Origin: Anastatus disparis
Lineage: Eukaryota > Arthropoda > Insecta > Hymenoptera > Eupelmidae
Assembly (NCBI GenBank): GCA_017163975.1
Contig: JAFFSR010000264.1
Coordinates: 7,740,001-7,804,000, forward strand
Length of the DNA: 64,000 nt
Reading direction: 5' to 3'
The notes under the pieces are model-generated. The model saw only the letters and a program-made list of their open reading frames with translations. It ran no database searches and was not told where the DNA came from. The position numbers were made by a program, and so were the translations under genes. How positions within the stretch are numbered: the stretch's first letter is position 1; the number at the start of each line of letters is the position of its first letter. Positions 11,800 to 23,138 of the stretch are shown here, piece after piece.

Positions 11800-12400
11800 A
11801 CAGAAAAAGATCAAACATTATACATTCAAGATGGGTATTTAAAAGACAGAAGTCAGTAAAATAAGATATAAAGCCAGACTAGTAATTCATAGTTTTAAAG
11901 ACAGAAATGAGTATGATATACAAGAAACATATGTACTGGTTTCACGATTACATTTAATCAGATCTATACTGGCAATGGCAAACAAATTGGATTTAGAAGT
12001 ATGTCAGATGGATGTGAAGACAGCTTTTCTAAATGAATATTGAAACAGTGAGATATATATGGAAATACCTGAAGGGATGACTGCTTATGAAAGGATCAAA
12101 CAAAACAAGATGTGTATATTGGAAAATTCTTTATACGATTTGAAAGTCAGTCTAAAATGTTAGACAGTAAAGAAATATGGGCTTACATCATTCAACAATG
12201 AGCCTTGTCTATTTACTCAGCAAGAAAAAGACGGATTTCTTATCTTGATATAGTATGCAGATGACATCCTGCTAGTTTGCAACAATGTAAAGATGCTTGA
12301 AAGAATGAAGACAAATGTAAAGAAAGAATTTAAAATGACAGAAACTGGTGAGACTAAAAGTTCTTAAGGCTCAGAAATAAAATAAGACAGAAAAAAAAAA
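11800..12400 (+). pseudogene. Copia reverse transcriptase
   Basis: The translation shows YKARLVIHSFKDRNEYDIQE, then a LEVCQMDVKTAFLNEY block (motif A), EIYMEIPEGM, NSLYDLK, and YADDILLV (catalytic YxDD box, about 12256), followed by KEFKMTETGE. These are the ordered RVT_2 motifs of copia elements. Stop codons interrupt at least five places, for example where Trp is expected after LKC. A poly-A run at 12391-12411 follows. The enzyme copies element RNA into DNA; this copy is inactive. Confidence 0.88.
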
Positions 12401-12599
12401 AAAAAAAAAAAGATACTGAGCATTAAGCAAGAACAATAAACAAAATGCTAAAGAAGTTTAGTTTGGATCAATCACCCACCCAACGAACACCTATAATAAT
12501 CAATCAGGTAGCCAATAGGAAGAGAAGACAGCGTGAAGAAAAGAAGAAACCAATGCAAGCAGGCCAGAAATTGCATATGAGGTAAATACTCTATGCAGA

Positions 12600-13140
12600 C
12601 ACCAAATCAACTTTACTGAAAAATGACTGGTAGAAGATTGAAAGAGTATTTGAATAATTAAGAAGAACAAAAGACTTTGAACTTAGATATAAAGGACAGA
12701 ACGACTGTTTACAAGGATTTTCAGATGCAAGTTTTGACGACTGCAAAAATTCTCTTACGACCAGTAGCTTTGTGATCAAGTTTTTCGAAGACACAACATC
12801 CTGAAGAACTCACAGACAGAAATATGTTTCTATAAATGAATGCGCTCAAGAATTGATATCCTTATATCAAATTTTAAAAAAAGATTGTTAAAACAAGAAT
12901 TAGCTCCAATTCTATTATGGTGTGATAACAAGACAGCAGAAGCAAGCGTTAAGACTGGAGGTGAAAACAAATTAAGACATATGACCGAAATAAAAGAACA
13001 TTATGTAAAGGAATGTGTAACTAGAGGTTTAATTAATGTCAGTTGAATTTCCTCTAAAAGTCAGATAACTGATGTATTCACAAAACCTTTGTCATTTGAA
13101 TTACATGAACGACTGACCAAACAAATATTTAACGACTGAT
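12600..13140 (+). pseudogene. Copia RNase H and polyprotein end
   Basis: GFSDASFDDCKNSLTTSSFVI (broken after about 20 residues), RQKYVSINECAQELISLYQ, then in a second frame LWCDNKTAEASVKTGGENK, RHMTEIKEHYVKECV and TDVFTKPLSFELHERL. This is the RNase H-like carboxy terminus of copia polyproteins, which removes the RNA strand during reverse transcription. Frameshifts and stops disrupt it. Confidence 0.85.
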
Positions 13141-13290
13141 AACATTGACTGATTATATATCTGATATATATTTTAGTTAAGTTATTAACAAACTTTTTCT
13201 CTATATTACAGGAACTAAATGAACGATCAGAACAGAAACAATAAGAACGAGAGAGATGTTACAACTCTTTTAATTAAAATATGTATGAGT

Positions 13291-13301
13291 GTGGGAGGGA
13301 G
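13291..13301 (+). promoter_or_regulatory. Copia polypurine tract
   Basis: GTGGGAGGGAG lies immediately before the 3' LTR, the position from which plus-strand DNA synthesis is primed. Confidence 0.85.
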
Positions 13302-13544
13302 TGTTGAAAATATACACACTCATACTAGGTGTCGCCACCTATTGAGAATATTTTAGTAGACAGTTGAAGAGAATCAAGTTGCGTCTCGTCGTCGTTCAGT
13401 TCAGTTCAAGTCCGTCTGTTAAAGTCAGAGCTTGTATTTCATTATTGTATAGAGAGATCATTTAATTAAGTTATTCTTATATTGATTAAATAAATACTTT
13501 TCATTTAATAAAAATTGTGCTTTGCTTTTATTAATTATTTAACA
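13302..13544 (+). repeat. Copia 3' LTR
   Basis: 243 bp, apparently identical to the 5' LTR at 6203-6445. It is followed by the target duplication TATTT. Confidence 0.95.
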
Positions 13545-13619
13545 TATTTTTATTACAAGAATTTTTAACCTTGCATACTGATTGTTTAATGAATTTTATT
13601 TACAAAAAAAAATTTGAAG

Positions 13620-14400
13620 CACTTTTTATAATTACTTCGACGATTTTTACCAAGAGGATTCCTGAAATATTCCATAAATATTTCTCTGGAAGGTTCCGAA
13701 AAACTTTAAACCCGTTTAGCGAAATATTTAGGAAAGATTTAGGAAAAATTTTATAAATATTTAGCTGGAAGGTTCCAAAAAACTTTACAATCGATCAATG
13801 AAATATTACATGAATCATTCGGGATTCATTTACGAAATATGTCACCAAAATATTAAGGCAAGCAGAATATTTCATGAAAGATGTCAGGAAGATTCCATGA
13901 ATGTTTGGCTGGAAGATTTAAAAAAAAAACTTTAAAACCATTAGGCGGAATATTCAAAAATCTTCCGGAAATCTTCTAGAGAATATTTCACAAAGAGATT
14001 AAAGCAATCATACAGGGGAATATTTCATTAAAGATTTCATAAATATTCTTTTGGAAGGTTTTGAAAAATATCAAAATCGTTCAGCAAAATATTACATAAT
14101 TCTTCTAGGAATTTTCTGCGGAATATTTTGCCGAAAGATTAAGACAATTTTGCAGCGGAATATTTTATGAAAGATTTTGGGAAGATTCCCAAAATATTTC
14201 GTTAGAAGGTTCTGAAAAATTCTTCAATCATTCAGCGCAATATTTGATGAATCTTTAGAGAATTTCCCACAAAATATTTTAGTTAAAGATTATGTTACGA
14301 TTCCATTGGAATAATTCATAAAAGTTTTTAGAAAAATTCCATAAAGATTTAGTTAAAAGATTGCGCAAAACGCTACAGCTATATTACTTCAACCTTCCAA
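13620..14400. repeat. Degenerate satellite with about 146-bp period
   Basis: The phrase GGAAGGTTC plus an A-rich run recurs near 13688, 13764, 13910, 14055 and 14205, each with an AATATT block before and after. Spacings are about 76, 145, 145 and 150 bp. Monomers are strongly diverged, so the array is old. Confidence 0.7.
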
Positions 14401-14639
14401 AAATATTACTTTACAAGATATCCGATTCCCAGTTACGTTGATAGTTGGATGCGCGTAAAATGCGAGTTTTATTTTTTAGCGATCGGAAGATACCTCACTT
14501 ACTTTATAAATCAAAAATTAAGTGCCTTGTGTATGCACTTGAAGCGATCACTATGTAAACGCGATTTCATAATTGAATGTGAATGTTTATATTGCGACGA
14601 TGCATGAATGTTTGGTTCCGTACTCGGCCGTTAGGTGGC

Positions 14640-15125
14640 CTCACTCCCGCAATAGGAGAAGAGGACCTCAGAACATATAAGTCGGCACAGCTTATATGTT
14701 CTGAGGCTCATAAGCTTAGAGAGAGGTTTTTCTTCAAAGCTTTCTTCCCTTTTACTCTATAGAAAAGGTTCTATACAGTGAGGGTTATCCTACCAGTGTA
14801 CCTTTCACTGGTCATATCTACATAGTGAAGGGATTCCCTTGCGTAGATTTCTAACTACCTAACTGTGTAGTAGCGGAATCTCCTTGCACAGTTCCCTATC
14901 TCTTATCTTCACTTTCTCGGTCGGGGTAAGTCCTCCGCTAATCGATACGAGTAGCACGACTAGTACACTCCCTCCATATCTACGTTGAGACTTAAAGGTA
15001 AGCTTTCCTGTCTTCCTTTGACATCAGTCCATACCTCTAGCCTGTACCGAGTGTTACCGAGATACTGTCTAGATTACCTGCCACCGGTAAAGTAGTTTCC
15101 GACCGCACTGACTGTCGGTAATATC
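14640..15125. repeat. Hairpin-rich island
   Basis: This stretch is less AT-rich than its flanks and holds consecutive inverted repeats. There is a 16-bp perfect stem at 14666-14706 (loop TCGGCACAG). Others lie at 14758-14775 (TATAGAA), 14792-14812 (ACCAGTG), 14818-14846 (CTAC plus AAGGG), 14861-14893 (AACTGTG) and 15099-15117 (CCGAC). No coding frame is evident. Its identity is unknown; a structured RNA or a mobile-element end are possibilities. Confidence 0.55.
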
Positions 15126-15439
15126 ATAATCTGTAAATTTGTACATGGTAATAATTATCATTTAAGTAATCTCTCTTAATTTTTTTTTGTAACCGATACC
15201 GTTTGGAATTATTAATAATAATATTGTTAAAAATTGAGTAAATTAAGTTTATGAGCTCTGAACTTTGGCTTATTCGAATCACCTAGATCACCGTCCAATA
15301 CCGACCTCTAAAAGTTTGATGCCACCGATGTCAACAAGTTATCTGAGTAGAAAAGCCAAACGTTATAATATATGCGAAAATGTATTGAAGTATCATGTGA
15401 TATTATTTAATATAGTATCTCCACACAGTATTCACACTG

Positions 15440-15790
15440 TAAGGAATACTTCTGTAAGCTTCCCGGAATATTGTCACGAAATATTCATAATAATTCAAGA
15501 ATTTTTCATGGAATATTTCGAAAATATTTCATGGAAAAACTGAAACTAAAAATCTTTCATCAAAATTTTCCAAGAATCTTTCAGGAATATTTCATGAAAA
15601 GTTTGAGATCACCTTAACTTTCTATTAAAATATTCTTTGAATCTTCCAAGAACATTCCATGGAATATTCCAATTTAAGAAGAGTCAAGGACATAGGAATA
15701 TTACACGAATATTCTTTAAAAGATTTCTAAAATATTCTAAATCTTGCCTGCCAATATTACGGTAATCTTTCATAAATATCTCATTAAATA
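15440..15790. repeat. Second block of AATATTTC/GGAATATT degenerate repeats
   Basis: Words such as GGAATATTTC, CATGAAA and TCTTTCA recur, matching the satellite at 13620-14400. The two blocks flank the hairpin island and may be one array split by it. The short frame starting at 15265 is not supported as a gene. Confidence 0.55.
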
Positions 15791-15954
15791 TTTCATGATA
15801 ATATTTATTGATGCACCATGGATCGTCAAAACAAACCCCCACTCTACCACCCTAAAGGTTACTGACCATAGAGTCAATGACCTCTGAGAAGATGGTGTGA
15901 GGGTGTTGTTATGACGGCACATGATGCCCTTCAGACATAGATAAAAAATTTTGT

Positions 15955-16868
15955 TTTCTTCCTCAGGCCACAAAATGAATTTTTGTGTCCTGTATACGAA
16001 GCACAAAATAGTGTATTCTTGTCCTAGGTCGCATAAGAAAAATGTGTATATTCAATGTATTATTTTAATAAAAGTTCGCAAAAAAACGTACTCGACGTCG
16101 CTCATTCTTGGAATTGAACTGAATGAACTGCTCGCTTTCCTTAATATCGCTATTTTTTTCTTACATATACTATACTGGATATGCGTTAACGAATAACGTG
16201 GGCTCAATGTATGTTTATTATGAAAGAAACGGAGAGAGCGAGAGAAAGACATAGTTACAAGGTTCGCATGTTAAAACTTTTTTTTTCTTTTTTAAATAAT
16301 ATGTTTTTATTATTATTTTTATATTTTAGCTTTGTTTTATATTTTGTTGTATTTTTATTTAATTTTAATGTTATATTTTAGCAATTATTAGTTGTTTTTA
16401 TAATCGAATTTTTTTATTCCATTTTTCTAAAACTTTTTTTTTCTTTTTTTAAATAATATTTTTTAATTACAATTTTAATAGTTCAGCTTTATTTTATATT
16501 TTATTGTATTTTTGTTTAATTTTAATGTTATATTTTATCAGTTATTAGTGGTTTTTATAATCGAATTTTTGTTATTGTATTTTTTTATTGTGTTTTAAGA
16601 AATATTAGTTATTTATTGTTTATAATTAAATTCCTTTAATAAATTATTTTATATTTTAAGAATTATCAATTATTTTTCTATAGGCGAGGGGCTCCGCCCC
16701 AGCTTCCACTTAATGGCCTTCGGGCAAAAAAATAGTATATGCAGTCATGGCCACAAACATATCATTCTTGCTCGGGCAGCTGGAGCGGCCTCGCTACGCT
16801 CGGCCCCTCAGCACGCACTCGCCAAAAATGATACGTTTTGTGGCCTTGACGCATAATATACTATTTAA
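15955..16868 (+). mobile_element. Element E1, copy A, with internal TIR unit
   Basis: It matches, in opposite orientation, 28592-29597. Landmarks are CACAAAATGAATTTTTGTGT near 15969, an AT-rich TTTTATTGTATTT region, GGGGCTCCGCCCC near 16689, and a terminal 135-bp unit (16731-16865). That unit begins AATAGTATATGCAGTCATGG and ends with its imperfect inverse. No coding capacity is recognised. It is probably a non-autonomous DNA transposon; superfamily unknown. Confidence 0.6.
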
Positions 16869-17004
16869 ATTTTATTTGAACATCAATAATTCAAGGTTGA
16901 TGATCTTAGAAATAAAGTAAAATACATAGCTGTAGATAGAATAATATATGCATACATAAACACACATCCATTGTTTACATAGGAAAACAAACAAATACAC
17001 AAAC

Positions 17005-17192
17005 ATTCACACATTGTACACTACCACATATAACCTTGGTCCAAAGTGCCACATGAAAATTGCTTACCAGCTGACTATTGTTGGAGACATACACAACCAT
17101 TCACACATTGTATACCGCAACATTTAACCTTGGTCCAAAGTGGTACATAATAATTGCTTACCAGCTGATTACTGTTGGAAATACATCCTAAC
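17005..17192 (+). repeat. 94-bp tandem duplication
   Basis: Two copies of a unit beginning ATTCACACATTGTA and containing ACCTTGGTCCAAAGTG and ATTGCTTACCAGCTGA start at 17005 and 17099. The downstream bases to 17690 show no gene. Confidence 0.8.
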
Positions 17193-17689
17193 CTAGACCC
17201 ACATTGTAGACCAAGCTTTCTGCTCAGAATTTTGATGAAGACTGATAGTGAAGTCAAATCTTCACCCTTAGTACCCTAGCTTCCCCCCACCGGAAAATAA
17301 AAAATATTACATACCATTCTCACACTACCAATAACAACTTGATACTTTTTGCAGGGAAATATTAATAATGTATTTTGACAAGCATATTTTGAAATATAGT
17401 TGAAAAAAGCATAATTAAGAAAAAATCACATGTTATTCTCACGCTAAGATTGTCTACCTGACTCTTTTTGCAAGCAATTTTATGAAAAAGACGTATTTTA
17501 GGGTGTTGACATTATAAAATTCAAAATTTCAACGTGAGAAATTTCTCTTTCCAAGACGTACGTAGCGGTGCTGATTTTGTAAAACTTAAAATTTTAGCGT
17601 AAGAAACGTCTTTTACTCTCTCTCTTTCTTTTTCTCTTTTCCCTATTTTATTATTATAGAATAAATGAAAATATATGTGCATGTATAAG

Positions 17690-17690
<1 letters not shown>

Positions 17691-17734
<44 letters not shown>
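17691..17734 (+). repeat. (CT)n microsatellite
   Basis: An uninterrupted CT run that directly abuts the 5' truncation point of the LINE that follows. Confidence 0.95.
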
Positions 17735-17736
<2 letters not shown>

Positions 17737-17738
17737 AT

Positions 17739-20189
17739 CACGCAATTACAACGGATCATGAATCTCATACTTGGTTAGACTTATTTGTCATAAATGATAG
17801 CTCCTCTTTACTATTATATGAGAAGTCTGCTGCTCCATTCATAGCAGGTCATGATCTGATCAAATTAAGACTTAAGCTTTATAGGTCTGAAAGGATAACT
17901 AAATCCTTTGTTACTAGGAACTTTGCAAACTGTAACATTGATGCACTCAATGCTGTTGTGAGTTCTAATCTTTCCTCTTATCCTCCTGCGAGTCTTTCCT
18001 ATTTGTGTTCCTCTTCCTCAAACTTGTTGTCTAATTGTGCATTTAATCCTAATTATAGTTCAGTTAACCTTTTGCAGTCACCTCAGATTCTGAATGCCCA
18101 TACTATTGATTCTAGGGTTGATATGTTCTCTTCTGGTATAGTTAAGGCTTTTGACAGGTTTGCGCCTGAAAAACTAATAAAGATTACCACTAAACGTAAG
18201 CTATGGGTCAATCATGATAGCAGGTTGCTTATGAAGAATCGTGATAAGTGTTATAAACTGGCTATGAGAACTGGGTCGGATGATGCTCATGCTCGTTTTA
18301 AGCTGCTTAGGAATGAGGTTTCTAATTCCCTAAGTAAGCTGAAAAATGACTATATAGCAAGTAAAATTTCTTCGGCTTCTACAGTTAAGAGCAAGTGGTC
18401 CGAATTGCGTAAGCTTGGCCTGGCTAGCAGTGCTCTGCCTTCACCTCTCAAGTACTTCTCTTCATCAGTGCTCTTAAAGCACTATACTTCTGTTTCTTCA
18501 CAGAGCTTAGCTTTGACTGATGCGGATGTTGATCGGGTGCTTGCCTTACCACTTAGATCGGATCTTCCAGTGTTTAACTTTGCTTCGGTTGACCCTTCTA
18601 ACCTTGTTAATCTCCTTCATTTATCCAGTTCTAGGGCGGTTGGTCCTGATCGCATATCAGCTGATATGCTCAAGATCATTGGTGGCTCTCTGTCTACAAG
18701 CTTAGCTTCTATAGTGAATGACTCTTTATCTTTTGGCCATTTTCCTGAGACATGGAAAAGGGCTTTTCTTTTACCTCTAGCAAAGCAAACTAAAATGGAT
18801 GATCCCTCCCAAACTCGACCTATAACTAAGTTATGTGAGGTCTCTAAGGTTCTGGAGAGGGTTGTGCACACGCAGTTATCGGCTCATCTCGAGTCTAATT
18901 CTTTACTGGATTGTTACCAGGCCGGCTTTAGAAAGGGTCATAGTACGCAGACTGCTCTTTTACATCTACTTGACGACTGTAGGTCTGCCATTGATCATAG
19001 AATGATCACTCTATTGCTTCTGTTTGATTTCTCTAAGGCCTTTGATAGAGTTCCACATAGTAGACTGCTCACTAAACTTCGGTTAATGAATTGCTCTGAT
19101 GATGTAATCAGATGGTTTGCGTCGTACTTGAGAGGTCTGGCTTATTCTGTTGTCGATGAAAGTAATCAACCATCCGTTTGATCTCGGGTGACTGCCGGTG
19201 TTCCACAGGGTAGTGTTCTTGGTCCACTCCTGTTTTTGATTTACATAAATTATGCTCCGCTTGCCTTATCATCGAAAAAGAATATTCTTTTTGCTGATGA
19301 CCTCCAGGTTTATAAATCTTTTTTGCCTGTAAATCTCGAAGATGAGGTTAACCTTATCAATCATGATGTTGCATCTGTCATTAAGTAGGCAGAGGGAAAT
19401 GGGCTTATTTTGAATGCTCTTAAAACACAGGCCATTTTCATCGACAGTGAGAAATTTATTTCTCGCTTAAATGACAATCCATCCATTCCATCTATATATG
19501 TAGGAAATACTATTGTTCCTCACTCCTCTGTTGTTAAAAATCTTGGTCTGTGGATTTCTTCTACACTGGACTGAAGTGAGCATGTTTCTTGTACTGTGCG
19601 AAAGATTCATGGCACCTTAGGATCTCTTAAGTTCTATAAACATGCATTGACCTTAGATACGAGAAAGCAATTAGTGGAGTCTCTTATTTTTCCAATTCTT
19701 GATTATGCATCGGTTGCTTATGACGATCTGCCTCAAACGCAAAACTTACGTCTGCATAGAGCCTTCAACGCCTGCATCAGATTTATTCACGGCCATATTG
19801 GTTAACGTAGCAGAGTTACACCTTATAGACTTGACTATGGATGATTGTCTGTTAAAAACAGACGTTTATATCTTAAGATGTCCCTTGCTTTTAATGTTAT
19901 TTCACATAATTCTCCATCATACCTAGCCTCTAGGTTTATAAGGCAGCATGTTGATGCTTCAGTGCGCTCATCAACCAGACTACCACCCAGGTTGTTCATC
20001 TGTCCAAATATGCGTACTGCTGCTTTCCAACACTCATTTGCCTTTTCGGCAGCGGAGTATTTCAATAAAGAGTTATCCTCATTGGAGTCTTTCTCTCCTG
20101 AGGCTTCGCTCTCTTTCAAGCGTTCCTTGTATAATAAGCTTTTATTGAGTAAATCTGAGTTGTGGCAGCATGAAACTGGTACAGGCTGA
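17739..20189 (+). pseudogene. 5'-truncated non-LTR retrotransposon ORF2 (Jockey/CR1-type LINE)
   Basis: One reading frame of 817 codons covers the end of the endonuclease domain (HTWLDLFVINDSSS, FIAGHDLI) and the whole reverse transcriptase. RT motifs are SSRAVGPDRISADMLK, a RPITKLCEVSKVLERVV block, GFRKGHSTQTALLHLL, FDFSKAFDRVPH (motif A), GVPQGSVLGPLLFLIYIN (motif B) and FADDLQVY (catalytic box). A typical carboxy-terminal region with FPILDYASVAYDD and NACIRFIHGH follows. There is no frameshift. Five in-frame stops occur near 19179, 19386, 19572, 19803 and 19836, three at positions where relatives carry Trp. The element starts inside the endonuclease, the usual 5' truncation of target-primed insertion. 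Clade assignment within the Jockey/CR1 group is not certain. Confidence 0.9.
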
Positions 20190-20594
20190 GTTTCATAGTA
20201 GTTATGATTAGATGAATCATAACTTTCAATTATGAATTGTATGGATTACTATTGCTTGAAACATAATTTAAATTGAGCACAAAACTATTTAGTAACAACT
20301 AAACTCACTTAATTGTTGATTGTTATTGCTTATGTACTAAAATTTTGCTATTGTTTAATTAATTATTCTATGATTATATATATTGTTTATCTAATTATTT
20401 CTATACTGTATTGAATAATTAAATGTTATTTTGATTTAGTTACTTGTATTATATATGATATTCTAATTGATTTTCTACAATATTATTTTCTATATTATTA
20501 TCTTTATTTGAATAACTTCAGAAAATGTATATTATGCTTTTCACATTTGATCTCTTACTTGTTATCATATAAAAGTAATCTAAAAACATCTTAC
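20190..20594 (+). other. Probable LINE 3' untranslated region
   Basis: AT-rich sequence without open frames after the LINE stop. It may continue at 21258-21410 beyond a palindromic insertion, ending near AAAAGAAGAAGAAAA. The true 3' end is not certain. Confidence 0.4.
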
Positions 20595-21257
20595 TAGTAG
20601 AGTATCAGACCTCCGGATCACGGATTTTGCTCAAACTTTAGGATAAGTTTTCAGATGTCAAAATATGAAAGGAAATAGAATTTTAGACGCCAACGCTCAA
20701 TATTTCCCTAGTTACAGGCAATTAAAGAATATCACTAAAAAAGTTACTAGATTTTCAGACGCTTACAGTTCCATTGATACTTAGGAGCATGAAACTTTTT
20801 ATAATTGAAAGCTGAGCTCAAATCCTTTCGAAATAGTAGTTAAAGCGTGTCAAAATATTATTTTTTCCCAAAGTTATAGCGTGATAAACATTAGACCCAA
20901 TTTCAGCTTTTGTTATTAATTAATGTTTTAAAAAGAAAAATCAGGTCCAATGTTTATCACGCTATAACTTTGGGAAAAAATAATATTTTGACATGCTATA
21001 GGTACTATTTCGAAAGGATATGAGCTCAGCTTTTATTTAAAAAAAGTTTCAAGCTCCTAGCTATCAATGCTAAGGAACTATATGCGTTTGAAAATTTAGT
21101 AACTTTTTTAGTGATTTTCTTTAATTGCCGGTAACTGGGGAAATATTGAGCGTTGGGATCTAAAATTTTGTTTCCTTTCATATTCTGACATCTGAAAACT
21201 TATGCCAACGTTTGAGCAAAATCCGTGATCCAAAGGTCTGATACTCTCCTAGTTAGT
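20595..21257. mobile_element. Foldback/MITE with about 300-bp arms
   Basis: A near-complete palindrome. GAGTATCAGACCTCCGGATC at about 20602 is the inverse of the run ending near 21247, and the inner arms share TATAACTTTGGGAAAAAATA near 20875 and 20960. The centre is at about 20905-20940. No open frame. It probably split the LINE 3' end. Confidence 0.8.
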
Positions 21258-21499
21258 GAATAATGACATTGAATATTGTTTCTTTGTTATTTACAGGTAA
21301 ACTCAACTTTTAGATTAAACATGTAATTGTAAATATTGTATAAATTAGTAGATACTTTGTTATTTACAGAAAAATGAATCATGTTTTTATTCTAACCTAT
21401 TAAAAGAAGAAGAAAATATCAATATCTGAATAAAAATTTATAAGAAAAATAAATAAAAGAGGAAAAAATAAATAGAACATTAAGGAAACAACATTCTCG

Positions 21500-21727
21500 T
21501 TGTTTATCACGATAGACAAATTACAATTTACATTCAAGTCACTGGCAGCCGCAGATGATAAATTTAACGTATTGTGTGTAACCAGAGTAACCATGCCTGA
21601 CGGCCGCAGTGATATATTTCTACACAAGTACTTGAATGGATACAAGTGTGGAGAACTTATAAAAACCCCTTCTTTTATTAAAATAAAAAAAACCATAAAA
21701 CAAAGAGGTCAAATAAGAAAAGTGTAG
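21500..21727 (+). CDS. Hypothetical 75-residue open frame
   Basis: An open frame without an ATG at its beginning; the first ATG is internal at 21593. It encodes a segment with CVTRVTMPDGRSDIFLHKYL that looks like real protein composition and may be a fragment of a broken gene or transposase. No family is recognised. It ends just before the gypsy LTR at 21780. Confidence 0.2.
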   Translation: MFITIDKLQFTFKSLAAADDKFNVLCVTRVTMPDGRSDIFLHKYLNGYKCGELIKTPSFIKIKKTIKQRGQIRKV

Positions 21728-21779
21728 ATTAATTTAATTGATGAATTAAAAAAGACTTATTATGATGAAGATAGAAACT

Positions 21780-22665
21780 TTTAACATGGCAAAATTGCCA
21801 TGTTACTTGAACCTCGCTTTTATGATACGATAGTATATGCGGCAGAAGGAAGACCTTAATTCGCGCGTGGTTAAGAGAGAGAGCCAACCCCAAGCCACTA
21901 ACTATACCCGCGTGCACAGCACATCACGAAACCATTAACATATAGTAAAGCTTAACCAACGTGCCTACTCTACGCATAGCCTGACTCTAGCAGTCAAGTA
22001 GACGGAAAAGGCAAGAGTATAAGGTAGCGCGCATAGCGTGCCGCATGAAGAAGGAAAAGCATCCATCTTGAGATGCCCATTCCTTCTGCCGTAAGCTTAC
22101 AGGTTGGTCGACTTGACATTTTTTTGTGTGCTTGCGCAATCGATTGTGTAAAGCGAAAATAAGTCTTATATACCTCTCGTGTTTGCGTTTTCTGAGTGCA
22201 AAGGAGAGTACTTATTGTGTGAGTATAAAAGCATAAATGCTTTTAATTACCTCGATTTTATTTAAGCTTTAACGATTAAGATACATCGTTATTTTTCTTT
22301 GCTCTGTGCGCGTGTGCGCTGGTGACCACGTGCATGGTATTAATTAGTGCGTCCGGTTTTCTTTCTAGCTTTCGTTCAAGCTACTTATTTGTGTAACTTT
22401 CGAATAAAATACCCCACATCAATTAATCGAACGCATCGTTGGCTCTCTTTTCGCCGCGTGGCTTTACTATTTGTACGATCAAGATAACTTACGATTTCTT
22501 GTCCGTATCACGCGTCTGGCGTCCTTTTCTGTGTATAGCTAATGTTCGTATGTTTCAGCTGATTTCTTTTTTTTTATGTGTATGTTATAGTGTAATAACC
22601 AATCATACCTCTAGCAATGCATTTAGCTAAATTAGTACGGCCACATGATCCCCACGGCTGTTTTA
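21780..22665 (+). repeat. Gypsy-type LTR (copy 1)
   Basis: About 886 bp, highly similar to 48494-49427 apart from a few short indels, one of about 20 and one of about 30 bp. The first bases (TTTAACATGGC) correspond to TGTAACATGGC of the other copy and the last (GCTGTTTTA) to GCTGTTACA. Plus-strand signals are a TATA box in GAGTATAAAAGC near 22221 and AATAAA near 22403. It is followed by a primer-site-like sequence, so it would be a 5' LTR. No matching target duplication was found with copy 2. Confidence 0.8.
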
Positions 22666-22667
22666 AT

Positions 22668-22760
22668 TGGCGTGCCAACTTGTAGCCGGCAAAAGGTTTT
22701 TTTGAAAATTTTTTGCGAAAAACTCGGGATCGTAGTCATTTTTTTTGCGGTGTTTGTGCG
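22668..22760 (+). promoter_or_regulatory. Primer binding site and leader after the gypsy LTR
   Basis: TTGGCGTGCCAACTTGTAGC follows the LTR by two bases, the usual position for a tRNA primer site. The next 70 bases (TTTTTTGCGAAAAACTCGGG) recur in inverse orientation at 49478-49557, supporting a conserved leader of this gypsy family. The stretch 22760-23085 holds no gene. Confidence 0.55.
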
Positions 22761-23085
22761 AACTGTGAAAAAAAGAAAATGAACTGAAAAAAAATATATA
22801 GAATTGTGCCAGTGTAAAAATTTTTTTGTCTCTTCGAATACGTAAGCTTCGCTACGTGGTCGCCATCTTTACAAAGCACACATGAAGCGAGTTGAAAAGG
22901 GACGCTCTGGCAGCTATATTTTTTTTTTACTTTTCTGTCGCTTGGTATGGTGAAATTTTTATGCCTTTCTTTGCAGCGAATTTTCTTGCATCTAATAAAG
23001 AATAAAATTTTGTTCTTATAAATTTATTTTTCCTATTTTTCAAAATTTTTGCATATTCTTTTATTTTACTAGAAAATATTCTTTT

Positions 23086-23087
<2 letters not shown>

Positions 23088-23138
<51 letters not shown>

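Larger units (their letters stand above)
6203..13544 (+). mobile_element. Complete Ty1/copia LTR retrotransposon insertion
   Basis: The insertion is 7342 bp, bounded by two 243-bp LTRs (TGTTG...AACA) that look identical base for base. It is flanked by the 5-bp target duplication TATTT at 6198-6202 and 13545-13549. Internal order is copia-like: leader, gag with zinc knuckles, aspartic protease, GAG-pre-integrase motif, reverse transcriptase, RNase H, polypurine tract. The catalytic core of integrase is not recognisable between 11215 and 11800. The coding regions carry many stops, so this copy cannot be autonomous, yet the matched LTRs imply recent insertion. A TG/TA microsatellite lies at 7005-7070. 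The leader contains a conserved stem-loop array. Confidence 0.95.
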
